Origin: Pyropia haitanensis | Lineage: Eukaryota > Rhodophyta > Bangiophyceae > Bangiales > Bangiaceae | Direction: 5' to 3' | Length of the DNA stretch: 64,000 nt | Assembly (NCBI GenBank): GCA_008729055.1 | Contig: SDUX01000004.1 | Location: 1,240,001 to 1,304,000, forward strand | In this document: positions 54,211 through 64,000 of the stretch, in pieces | Layout: each line of letters starts with the position of its first letter | Numbering within the stretch: position 1 is the first letter of the stretch | Notes under the pieces: generated by a model | Databases searched by the model: none | The model's input: only the letters and a program-made list of their open reading frames with translations | What the model was told of the DNA's origin: nothing | Position numbers and translations under genes: made by a program

Positions 54211-54922
54211 GCTGTGTGTGCCATGTCCACGAACCTGGGAGATGGACTGTCCATCTCATGAGAGCACGCCAGTTGCAGGAGGGGATGGACGGTGACAGCA
54301 TTGATGAGGCGCCGCGGCAAGCGGGCAGCAGTCTCGCGGTCGTCAAGTCTTGGCACGGGCCGGCAACGCGGCCGCCATGGAAGGCAGCGGAATGCGCGCT
54401 CTACCTCTTGCGCGCCATATCGGACGACCAAGATGAGAAAGGAACAGAACACACCTCCGGAGTTGGGTTTCCCGTCCCGGCCACAAGTTCCGCGCTCATA
54501 GGAACCCGCCACTCAACGTTCCGTTTCTGCGCCTTCTGCACTCCCGCCCACTCCATTTGTCTACTCTGAAAAGCGTGGCGGCTGGCGCAAGACCCTGTTG
54601 AACGCAGGTCCACGGAAAGACTTCGGCGGCACCCCCACATCTCTCAAGACAATGGCCACCCACTCATGCTGGCGCTTCCGCAAGGAAGAGTACCTGCCAT
54701 GCTGGCCGCAGTAGGCATCGTTCACCATACTCGGCTGCAAGTGCCCCCGTCGCCGCAGCAACAGAGCCTCCCGCTCACGACAAGCCCTGAACACCGTCCT
54801 GGTTGGTGCCTCGGCGCGGCAGGCGGCCGAGTTGGCCGCCCACCCCGATCCCCCTTCCCCTCTGTGGCCTGTCTCGGCTCCGGCACTCTCGTTCCATCGG
54901 TGTGGCCGCGGCGGCCGTTGAA
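54211..54922. other. Spacer at the centre of inverted repeat 2
   Basis: About 712 bp of unique sequence with balanced composition between the two identical arms. Genes D and E point toward it. No gene is recognised. Confidence 0.55.
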
Positions 54923-55528
54923 CAGATCCCGCTGGTTGTGGGTGCGCGTGTTTGTCTACGCACGCCCCCAGTGCATCGCCGGGGTCCACTCGTCGGTGCA
55001 CACCGCCCAGCGGGCGACGCGGGATATAGGTTGGCAGCTGTTGCTGGTAGCCCGCGCCTCAAGCAACAACAACAAATCGATAGGCCAAGCGCCGTATGAC
55101 AATGACAGGGCTCCGGGGTCCTCCACGCCCCCCTCCACCAACCCCCGCACTTCCACCGATACCCCTCTCTCCCCGTCGCTTCCCACCGCCACACCACCCA
55201 AACACGCACAGCGTCGCAGGCAGACACAAAAAAAAACAAACACATCAACAATGACCAATCAAAGGAGTACAAATAGCGACCGTCGCCGTCGCCGTTGCCC
55301 GCCTCGACGAAACAAGAAGCGACGGCCCCACCACGGCGCACGGCAACCCAAGCCTGCTCGACTCCGCCACGCGGGCACCCACAACACCGCCTCCCACCAC
55401 CAACCGTCGCACACTCGCCGGCGCCCTCCTCCCAACACGCGTCACCGCCGCACGGCGGCGGCTGCCGCGACCGCCCGTCCGACCCGCCCCGCCCACCGAC
55501 GGGGTGCCAAACACCACCCCGCCTAAAT

Positions 55529-56003
55529 CTAGGCCGAGCACGTCGGCGCCGTGCACACGCCGCCCACGCACGAGTACTCTGCCCAGCACAGCGCCTCGGC
55601 GTTGGCGCACGCCGCACACGGGCGGACATAGTAGCGGCACGTCGCGCCCGCGGGACCACCCGCGCCCGTCCGGCACACCAACCCGTCGGCGCACACCGCG
55701 CCGGCATAGTTGCACAGCTGGCCCGCGGGGATGCGCGGCGCCGTCGGCCCCGGCTGCGACGGCCCCGGCTGCGACGGCCCCGGCTGCGACGGTCCCGGCT
55801 GCCCCGGTCCGGGCTGCCCCGGTCCCGGCTGCCCCGGTCCCGGCTGCCCCGGTCCCGGCTGCCCCGGTCCCGGCTGCCCAGGTCCCGGCCCGCCCGGCCC
55901 CGCCGGCGGCGCCGGCCCAGGTCCCCCCGGCGGCGCAGGCCCGGGACCCGCCGGCGGCGCCACCGGCGGTGCCACCGGCGGCGCCGGTGCCGGCGGCTGC
56001 GGC

Positions 56004-56035
<32 letters not shown>

Positions 56036-56230
56036 GATGTGGTGGGGGCAGTAGTGGTGCTTGGACGACTTGAAGCACTTGCTGCTCTTGAACTTGGAGC
56101 TGCTGCCGCCGTGCCAAAAGTGGTGGCGCTCCACGGCCGGCACAGCAACGCCGTCGGCGGCGTCGGCGACCAGCAGCGCCGCGACGGTGGCGACGATGGC
56201 CACGGCGGTGGCCTTGCGGAAGGACACCAT
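55529..56230 (-). CDS. Secreted Pro/Gly-rich 10-Cys protein (family member E, identical to D)
   Basis: The 233-residue product is identical to that of gene D, and all alternate frames of the two copies are identical too, so the DNA is identical and not merely the protein. Signal peptide, PGPGQPG repeats and 10-Cys domain are as described for D. It is convergent with D across the 712-bp spacer, and each copy has its own upstream element and 3' hairpin within its arm. Two identical copies would double the dose of the product, or one may be an assembly duplicate. The diverged outer flanks argue that both are real. Confidence 0.87.
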
Positions 56231-56405
56231 CGTGAAGGCTCAAACGGCCAAAGGGGAGGCACGGCAGATGCGGCTGATGAACTGGTGGGGGGTCGGTAGC
56301 TGTCAGTGACGCGGGGGGTGAGTCGGCGGCGGGTGTCGCCGTGGCGGGTGTGGCGGTGTCGGATGATGAGGAGGCAGGCCAGTCACACTCCCTGGCCGCC
56401 GCCGC

Positions 56406-56423
56406 CCGCCGCTCTTGTACGCC
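56406..56423 (-). promoter_or_regulatory. Conserved upstream element, gene E
   Basis: Mirror of the gene D element, core 185-191 nt upstream of the ATG at 56230. Confidence 0.6.
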
Positions 56424-57280
56424 CGCGCCGTGCCGCTACACCGCCGTGTCGTCGCCTCGTGTGGGGCTACCAAAGCAACGCCGCCGGGAGCGGCGGCCGG
56501 CTCACCAGCGTGCAGTTTCCAGCAGCAGCACGGCCTGTGCCTTGGCTCGCCACCCCCACGACCACTTCCCGCCCGCTTGGACCTCGCGCCGGGCTGTCCG
56601 TGGCTCGCCGGCGCCGCCAGTCGAGCTCCCGTGCTGCAGGGTGGTGCTTTGCGCGCTCATCCCATACCCTTCCCCCCCCCCCCCCCCCCCCCCCCAATCC
56701 TTCCCCCATTACAACCGCGGCACCGCCGCCGCCACACCCCCGCCCGCCACACGCGAGTCGCCGTCCACGACCGCCACCCCGCCGAGCGGCGTACGAGGCA
56801 GGTGGTGAGGTCCATCGGCACGAGGGAAGGAGGGGGGAAGAGGCATGGGGGTGGGGGACACCGACCCCTCCCCGCCCATGGCCATCCCGTCGCCCGCTCG
56901 GGGCGCCCCACCCGGTGCCCCTGTAGGTGGGTGAGGCTCGTCCTTGGCGCCGCCGCTCCATGGATGTCCCGAGGGGGGAGCGCTCCGGTGGATGCATGGG
57001 GCGAAAGCCATCCCTACCGGAACGGCTCTGCACCTTGTCCTCCTCCTCCCCCTCCTCCCCCCCCCCCCGCTCTAACGCACCCCACCCGCCCGCTCCCGTG
57101 TCCGTCCATTGCCGCGACTGAGCGTGCGTCCGTTCCATGGGGTGGTCGCCGCGAGTAGTCATGGGCAGCCCGTGCGGGCGTTGGGCTGTATGCACGCCCA
57201 GCAGCGGCAGCGGAAGAGCCAGATATGCAACGCCACGCACGGCCGCCGACGGGGCGGCCACGGGTGGTGCGTGGGCCATG

Positions 57281-58954
57281 GGTACCCCGCCCCCCGTGGC
57301 GTTCCTGGTGCGTCCCTGCTTCTTCTTGACCATGCCGGCGCAGGCAGGCAAGTAGCACACGACGTGGGACGCCCTACCCACGCAGCAACAGTTAAACCGG
57401 CGTAACCAGGCAGAGCCGACGAGGTTAGCGCCACTGAAGAGAACTCCATTGCCCCAACCGGCGCGCCTGACTTCAGCCAGGCCAGCTCGCCCAGGGACGG
57501 TTCCCATTGGTTGGTGCCGACACCTAGGACTTTTTCGAGTCAAACAGGGATCAGGGTTGTGAAAGGTGGAGGCGGGCGCGTTGTCAATAGGTCTCCGTGG
57601 CGTCCGTCCTCTCCGCGCTTGGCACGGAACCGGACCATCCGACGGCAACGGGCGATGGTCGGGCGGGACGTCCGGCCGGCGCGCCCCTCCGCAAAAGCCC
57701 CTGACGGCACGCGGAAGAGCGTCAAGCGGCACCGCGGCAGTGTCGAATCGCCATGGCCGCGTAGCCCCGACAGGGGGCGACGGGACCGCGCTGCGGCGGC
57801 GGCAGCCAGCGCCCCCCCAGCAGGCGGCGGCGACGCGGCGACAGTGGCAGCCGCGGAGATGAGCGATGGCGGCAACCGCCGCAGCGGCGGTCGTGCTGGC
57901 GACCGCTGCGGTAGTGGCGGTGCTGGCTGTGGCGGCGGCTGCAGTGGCGGTCTCGGCGCCTCGGTGGCCGGTCCGCGACGCGGAGTGGCCAGGCGTGTCG
58001 GCGGCGCACGGCGCGCCGCGGCTGCCTACGCTCCGTGCCGCCCTATCAACCCCCTCTGCCCTGGCCGTGACGGCGTGGACTGCATTTTTGCGCCCGCAAC
58101 GGCGTCGGGGACCCGAGCGGCGGCCCGTTGCCCGCGGCCGCACCCCTGCGGCCGCCGCCAAAACGCGGCGGCCGCTACCCCGACCGCGCGGTCGCCACCG
58201 GGGAACATCCGCATGGGGACGCGCTGGGGTGGTGGTGCCGCTGGGGGGGTGGCACCGTTGCTGTGGCGCGGTCCGGAGGGGGATGACCCGCCGCCTCTTC
58301 AGACGAAGGGCGTTTGCGCCTCGGCTGACCGCCCGCTTTGTTTTGCGGCGCACCGTCCTCGGTCTCGCTTTTTGTGCACAGCCGCAAGGGGGGGGGGCAG
58401 CCTGCGGTGCCACCCGGCATCGCCGTCACTGCTGCTGCGCCGCCGCCGCCGCGTCGCTGCCGCCCGCCAATTCCACTCCTCGCCGATCGCCTTGCCGTGG
58501 TGGGCTCGCTGCCGTTGGGCACTGCGCGTGGGGGAGCCCCGCGTCGACGCTCGAATGGCGCAGATGGTGGTGGCGGCGGCAGGGAGACTGTCTCACCCTG
58601 TGGGGGGGGGGGGGGGGGCGGGCTGGGGTGGTGGGGCGGAGCACGCTGTGTGGCAGTGGCGCCTTTCCTATGTTCCGTGGAGGTTACCCGACGCGTGCAG
58701 AGTGTGGACGCACAAGCGGCGCGCGGGTTGGGGCTAAGAGGGACGGATGGACCATCTCTGGCTTAGGCGCGCCTGCATGGAAGACGGAGAAAAAAAGACA
58801 GGCACAAGCGAAAGCGTTGGCAGACGATAGCCCTCGGCAGGACCTGCCACGCTAGGCGTGCGGCACAATCGAAACCTGTCCACACACCCCTCTTCTCCAC
58901 CCGATCCTCCCCTCGACAATCGTACCGCCCCCGCCCCCAACTACTCCGCGCCGC
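57281..58954. other. Gene-poor region between palindrome 2 and secreted gene F
   Basis: Mostly GC-rich. One plus-strand frame, 57866-58855 (329 codons), begins with a hydrophobic Ala/Val run (MAATAAAAVVLATAAVVAVL) that could be a signal anchor. The remainder is Arg/Ala/Gly-rich without domains, so I give it little weight as a gene. Confidence 0.35.
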
Positions 58955-59386
58955 TCAGCGACGGTCGGCGGGCGCCTCCTCCAGCTTGCACGCCAGCGTC
59001 TCGCCCGACGGGTAGGCGCGGACGACAATCCACTCGGCGCCCCACTTGTGGGTGACGGGCGCGGTCGGGGGCAGGGTCTGGCCCTCGGCAAGCGCCTCGG
59101 AGAGGGTGCACGACTTGGCGCCGAGCGTGGCGGTGACCATGCCCTCGGCGTTCTCGATCGTCGCCTGCGGCACCCACGGCTGGCCGGGCTGCGGCTGCCA
59201 CGGCTGCGGGGGTGGCTGCGGCTGCCACGGATTTGCCGGCGGGCACGGCATCATTGGCGTCGGCGTCGGCGTCGGCGTTGGAACGGGAGAGCACGGCGCC
59301 GCCTGGTGGGCGACGTTGGGGATGGCCGCCGCCGACGCGCCGGCCACCACCGCGAGAACCGTCGCGAAGAATGCGGCGCACTTCAT
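58955..59386 (-). CDS. Small secreted Pro-rich protein (gene F)
   Basis: A 143-residue protein. Start at 59386 gives a clear signal peptide (MKCAAFFATVLAVVAGASA). Then come a Pro/Thr segment (PVPTPTPTPTP), a WQPQPPPQPWQPQPGQPW repeat and a globular C-terminus of about 70 residues. The C-terminal part contains ATLGAKSCTLSEAL and WGAEWIVVRAYPSGETLAC, with two cysteines there that could pair. It lacks the 10-Cys domain, so it is not homologous to A-E by protein sequence. It does carry a very similar upstream element at about the same distance, suggesting common control. Role unknown; extracellular by signal peptide. Confidence 0.75.
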   Translation of the reverse strand: MKCAAFFATVLAVVAGASAAAIPNVAHQAAPCSPVPTPTPTPTPMMPCPPANPWQPQPPPQPWQPQPGQPWVPQATIENAEGMVTATLGAKSCTLSEALAEGQTLPPTAPVTHKWGAEWIVVRAYPSGETLACKLEEAPADRR

Positions 59387-61708
59387 CTTGGTTGTTTGAA
59401 AGAGGGGCAGCTGGACGGACAGACAAGAGAGGAGGGGGTTTAGAGACAAGGCGCCAGAGAGTGTAGAGGAAGAGGCCGGTAGTGCGGTACGGGGTTGAAG
59501 ACTCGAGGGTTGGGGCGGATGTGTGTCGAGGCAGCGGCAGGGCAAGTAGCAAGAAGGCGCGCAGTCTTGTAGGCGCGGACTCCCGCGGAGAGACTGAGCG
59601 GCTGCCCCGCCACTGCCGCGAGCTGCCGCCCCCATCCCTCCGACTCATCCCACCCTACGCGCCCTCACGCCAGGGTGGCCATCGTTGCGGCGCCCGTGGC
59701 GGGACGCATCTCATCTCCGAGCCGCGCCGAGCTCCCCCTACGCGGTTGCGAAGCACGATAGAAGGGATCAGAGTATGGGGGCGAGTAGCGGCCTCTCGCC
59801 GCCGTCCTCTACGTTTTTCTGTTCCGTTCCTCTGAAGACAGAGCGCCGCCAAGGGTGCAGGGCGCCACACATTGGACAGCGAGATACAAGGCGGAGTGGC
59901 CGATGACGCCGCAGCGTTGCGTCGCCCTCCTCCGCCGCCCCCAACGCAGCGACCACCGGTCGCCATTGTTGCCTCGGTTGCGCTCCACCCTGCCGCCACC
60001 GCTGCCAACAAGCTCGCCCTCCCCGCCCGAGGAGGTGCGCGACTGGGTTTGCGCCCGGTCCAAACAGCGCGCACTGGCCCCCTCATCATTGGTGCTCAAC
60101 CGTGCCTAGCTCCACATCCTCCCACTCTGTGTGGCGAGCCGAAAGGCCCGTACCAGATGAAGCGAGGCGCGGCGCTGTCGTGATTGCTGGCGGCGGTGGC
60201 GAACCCTGGGCGGCAGTGGGAGCTGCCTAGCCGGGGGTGCGGTCGTAACCGACAACGGCCGCACCGGCGGGTGCCTCGACAGCGACGACGCATGCCCGCC
60301 CTGTTTGTCCCCACGCAGAACTTTTCTTATTTCCTGTTGCGCGCCCGGCGAGGTGCGCCTGACGGCTCAACGTAGCGCCGCCGATGGCGGCAGCGGGGGC
60401 GATGGAAGAGGCGAAGGCGAGGAAAAGAGGGGCGGCGCCGCCCCCATGCAATCGGCCCTTGACAGTGGGTGCCAAGAGCCGGCGGGGTGGAGCCGCGCTG
60501 TCTGGCGAGGGAGCTGGCCCGCAGCGCGTTGCCGTGATCATAACCGCCGCCCGTGCGGGTGGATGGGATCTGGAGGGGGACCCGGGGGGCGAGGGGCGCC
60601 CCAACTGTGGAAGACCCGCCCCTCCCGAGGCCGGCGCCTTGGAATGTGCTCCGCGCGAGTATACCGGGTGCAGGGGTGGTGCACAGGTCGTATCCGTGAC
60701 ACAGCCGTCTTGGCCGCGGCTCACGCGGCCACTGGGTGCCTCCCGTATCCAGCCCTAATTCCCCCTGGGGGCCCCTCCTACTCACAGCCTGCACACGTAG
60801 ATACAGCCGAGGGAAGCGGGGGCGGCCGGTACATACGCATCGCGCACGCGGGGCGGCCGCTCGCCTCGCCCATCTCGGGACGTTTCCATCCGAGCGCGGA
60901 GCCCCAACAGGGCCCTCGCCGGCCAGCCAGGGTAGCTCGCTACGCACCGTCGGGACCGACCTCGTACGTATTCGCCGGTCATGGCCCACCACGCCAGCCG
61001 CAAGGGGGCTACAACGCAGCGTCCCCGGCGGCGGTTCGGTGCGAGCCGCGGCAGCGGATGGGCCTGCCCCTCTGTCGGGGGTGCGTGTGGTCGGTACGCT
61101 GCCGGCGGAGTGCCGCACGCGCCGCCGTCGCGGACGCCGTACGACTCCGTGCGAGTCGGGGTGAAGAATATAATTCAACTTGACGGCATGATGGGACTTA
61201 ACTTTGGCCGCCACCGGTTGTCGACGACGGACCTCTTTTCGTGGAACCACCATGAACTTTCCAAAGATCGTTTGGCTACGTGACGTTTTGTGACACCTGA
61301 TATCCGTAGGGCATCTCGCGCCCGCGACGAGGTGGGGGGAGGGGAAGCGTCAGGCCGGCGGTGCGCACCGCCCGCGCGCGCTTTCAATTCCACCCACCCC
61401 GCCCCGACCGCCACCCCGCGCACGTCGTGTACGCGGGCGGTGCGTCTGCCAGCAGCGGACGCGCGCCGCGGCGGCGCCACGCGGGCACGCGGCGCCCGCC
61501 GGCACCGCTGCGGGCGTCACCGCCGCACCCCCCCCCCGCGCCCAAGCCCCACCGAGCCGCCACCCCCGCGCCTTGGCCAGTCCCCGCCACCCCACCCTCT
61601 CACCCGCCCCCCCCCCCCTCACCACACGCGCACGTCGCCATCATGGCCGTGACGTTGTGCCGCGGGCACGCGCGGCGGGCCGTCGGGCGCTGCTGTCGCT
61701 AGGCGTCG
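59387..61708. other. Gene F upstream region and following gene-poor stretch
   Basis: Besides the element at 59562-59580 I see no supported feature in about 2.3 kb. Open frames of 100-300 codons exist on both strands but lack domains. An AT-richer patch lies at 61150-61300, and pyrimidine/C-run sequence at 61510-61640 precedes the next gene. Confidence 0.4.
59562..59580 (-). promoter_or_regulatory. Upstream element of gene F
   Basis: Gene strand GTCCGCGCCTACAAGACTG, with core 180-186 nt before the ATG at 59386. It matches the A-E element at GCGSGC-TACAAGA with one G-to-C change in the core. Confidence 0.5.
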
Positions 61709-64000
61709 ATGCCGGCCGCCACCCCCTCCCCGTCCCCCGTCTCATCCTCTGCCGCTCGCCGCGCCGTGCCGCGGCGGCGGCGCCACGTCGCCACCCCCGC
61801 CGCGGCAGCCAAGACGACGCGCCGGCGACACGCTGGCCGCCGCGTCGCCGCACGGATCCAGGACAAGACCGCCGCCGGCCGCTGCCGCCGCCGCCCCTCA
61901 CCCCGTGACGGCGCGGTTGGCGTTGAGCGCGTCGCCACCGCGGCGGCGACGGCGGCAGCGACGGCGGCGGTGGCCGTCGCGTGCGTTGGGCACGGCGGAC
62001 CAACCGCCGCCGTTGGTAGTGACCGCCCTTGCCCTTGCCTCCGACTGGCGCTCTTCGCCCCCCCGGTCGACCCCCCCTCCCCACCTTGCGCGCCAGTGTC
62101 CGTCCCTGCCCCCCGGTCACGCACGCTCCCCCCTGCCGCCCCCGTCCGTGCGCTCCCCCCGTCGCCACCGGCCGTCATGCTCCCGCCTCACGGGGCGGCG
62201 GGGTGGCCGCTGTCGCCGCTCCCCCCCCCGGCGGGCATCCCCCCGCGGCCGGCAACGCCCCCGCACGCCGCCGCTGCCGCGGGCGGGCGCTCCCTCCTGT
62301 CCTCGCTGCCGCCGCAACGCCCGCCGGCGTACGGGCTGCCAGTCCCGGCGGGCGGCTGCCGCCTGTGGGCACCCCCGCCGCCGACGCCACGGACAATGGC
62401 CGCAACGTGGGCGGAAGGCGGCGGCGGCGGCGGCGGCGGCGGTGGCTGCGGCGGTGGCGGCGGCGGTGGCGCGTGGCCGCCGACGGCCAGCCGGCCGCCC
62501 CGCTACACGCCAGTCGAGTCGGGCGGTAGGTACCACTCAACGGGGCAGGTGCCGTTGGCGCTCCACCCAGCCGCCGCCGCCGTCGACGCTCCATGCCCGT
62601 GGCCATCCGCCGCGGGGGCGGCGGAAGCCACGCCGGGGAGCGCGTGCCGTGGAGGGCTGGCGGCGGCGTCGGCGGCGGCTGTCACCCCCCCGGCCGCGCC
62701 CCCCACCGCGCCGGCGGCACCGCCGCCGCCGCCGCCGTCTGCCCGTGCCGACGTGGCGGCGCTCACCGCGGACCTTGCTCGCCTGTCCGCCGCCGTCGCC
62801 ACCATCGCGGCCGACACGGCCACCCTGCGCGCCGACGTGGCCGCCGCCACCGCCGCCGCGGCGGCCGCGTCGACGGCGGCAACGGCGGCAACGGCGGCGG
62901 TGGCGGCGGCGGCGGCGACGTCGACGGTGGCGGCAGCATCGCCGATGGGGGTGGGAGGGGGGGGTGAGCGACGCGGCGTGCCAACGCGCGGCGGCGTCCA
63001 CGGCGCCGCCGCGGCCACCCCACGGCCACCTGCCGGCGACGGCGAGCCCGACGACGGCTGGTCCCCAGACGCGGACCCGCCACTGCACCCACCGGGCGGC
63101 GGCCGCGGCCCGCCGCGGCGGGCGCTGCCGCGGTCGGCGGCCGCGCCGGGGCCGCGGCGGCCGCCAGTGTCGACTGGGGAGGAGTGGTCACCCTTTACGG
63201 CCGTGGCGTCGGCGGCGGCGTCGGCGGCCGCAACGCCTGCCGTCGCCGCCGTGACCAGCGGCACTGCGGCGTCGGCGGCGGTGGGCACGCCGCCCGTCGC
63301 GCCGGTCGCCGCCCCCCCGCTGGCTGCCGCCGCCGCCGCAGCGGCGACGCGGTCAGGCGACGTGGCGGACGTGCCCTCCGCCGTGCGCCGCCCCCCCGCC
63401 GCCGCAGACGGGTGGACGCTCGTTGGGCGGCCGCTGGGCACGGCGGCCGCCGTGGAGGCCGCCGCGGCCGCCGCGCCCGTCGCGGCGGCGCCCGCCGCCA
63501 CAAAGCGCGCGGCGCGCGGGGCGGGCTCCCCTCGCCGCTCGCCGTCGCCCTCCCCCCCCCCCCCCCAACGACCGCCTCTGCTGCTGCCGCGGCGGCGGCG
63601 GCGGCCACCACCGCCGCCGCCGGCGCGGCGGCGACCGCCACCGCCGCCGCCCGCACGGCCACGGCCGCGGCGGCGGGCGTGGCCGCGCTGACCGCCACCG
63701 TCCGGCGGGCGGCGGCGGCGACGGCGGCGGCGGCAGCGGCGGCGGCGGACGCGGACGCGCTGCGCGAGGCGGGCGTCGCGGCGGCACGGGAGGAGGTTGC
63801 GGTGGTGAGCGGGCGGGTGGAGCGGCTGGGCCGGCTGGTCGGACGCCTGCTCCGCACAACGTTGGAGACGGGAGGGGGGGGCCCGTCGGTCGGCACCGTC
63901 GCCAGCCGGGGCGGTGGAGGTAGTGGCGGTGGTGGCGGTGGCAGCGGTGGGGGCGACGGCAATGTCGGTGGCGGCGGCGGCGGCGGCGGCGGTGACGGCG
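61709..64000 (+). CDS. Ala/Pro-rich coiled-coil protein, partial, frame broken at a C run
   Basis: Possible start at 61709 or, better placed before low-complexity sequence, at 62177 (MLPPHGAAGW). The protein is Ala/Pro/Gly-rich. Its only ordered parts are two heptad-like helices: RADVAALTADLARLSAAVA, continuing with TATLRADVAA (about 62750-62880), and VAALTATVRRAAA, continuing through DADALREAGVAAAREE and SGRVERLGRLVGRLLRTTLE (about 63680-63870). The second helix is in a different frame. The change is at the 15-C run 63552-63566, after which the frame stays open and Ala/Thr-rich to the window edge. A short GWTLVGRPL motif (about 63410) lies between them. I do not recognise the family. The 3' end is outside the window. 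Confidence 0.45.

Larger units (their letters stand above)
54923..57280. repeat. Inverted repeat 2, right arm
   Basis: Reverse-complement counterpart of 51860-54210. It is identical in the core (54923-56430). Beyond that it is homologous but diverged: for example a 12-bp deletion near 56490 relative to the left arm and many substitutions toward 57280. Confidence 0.88.

Noticed and set aside
51867..57279. A pair of matching reading frames in the outer arms of palindrome 2 (MARARPVAAPSAAV near 51867 and MAHAPPVAAPSAAV near 57279)
   Set aside because: The two copies differ mainly at amino-acid-changing positions (for example R/H, F/Y, A/V, D/G) and run into unrelated sequence, so the similarity reflects the DNA duplication and not protein conservation.
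57866..58855. A 329-codon frame with a hydrophobic N-terminus
   Set aside because: The Ala/Val start resembles a signal anchor, but the rest is Arg/Ala/Gly-rich with no domain or repeat and no copy elsewhere. Kept only as a remark in the region entry.

Overview
This window looks like nuclear DNA from a red alga of the Bangiophyceae (Porphyra/Pyropia type). That is an inference from five features. The sequence is extremely GC-rich with GC-saturated third codon positions. Most recognisable genes read as single uninterrupted exons apart from breaks at homopolymers. There is a plastid-type glutamate-1-semialdehyde aminotransferase with a transit-like N-terminus. There is a tRNA-Leu with an insertion in the D-loop, a disruption type known from the red alga Cyanidioschyzon. 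There are many secreted Gly/Pro/Cys-rich proteins of the kind expected in an algal cell wall. Long G and C homopolymers (up to 27 nt) are everywhere, and several real genes change frame exactly at such runs. I read these as probable length errors or length polymorphism, not as proof of pseudogenes.

Layout. 0-14 kb: simple GC-rich sequence, one secreted Gly/Pro/Cys protein (minus strand, 2.1-2.8 kb), an FCP1/NIF-like HAD phosphatase-family gene (5.6-7.1 kb), a degenerate array of T-tract repeats (7.6-9.15 kb) and 3.5 kb of G-run-dense DNA. 14.4-19.0 kb: a 1539-residue secreted protein with an NTR/TIMP-like N-terminal module and 31 exact 33-residue four-cysteine repeats. 19.7-42 kb is the housekeeping core: MRM1-like SPOUT rRNA methyltransferase; THOC5 and a USP5/UBP14-type deubiquitinase sharing a divergent promoter region; ETHE1 persulfide dioxygenase; a DUF2358 protein; a double-domain ArsA/GET3 ATPase with a plastid-type leader; GSA aminotransferase; and a C2H2 zinc-finger basic protein. 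42.67 kb: tRNA-Leu(CAA) with a D-loop insertion. 43-57.5 kb: two consecutive inverted repeats (palindromes), each carrying two copies of a gene from the same secreted 10-cysteine family as the 2.1-2.8 kb gene. 59 kb: another small secreted Pro-rich protein. 61.7-64 kb: an Ala/Pro-rich coiled-coil protein running off the end.

The most interesting system is the dispersed secreted-protein family. Its five members share a signal peptide and a 10-Cys C-terminal domain. They also share an upstream element (gene strand GCGGGCGTACAAGA) at a nearly constant 180-200 nt before the ATG, and this element also precedes the unrelated small secreted gene at 59 kb. The four palindrome members carry a conserved GC hairpin after the stop codon. 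The palindromes look like inverted duplications with homogenised core arms. Function of these proteins is not known to me; a cell-wall or extracellular-matrix role is an inference.
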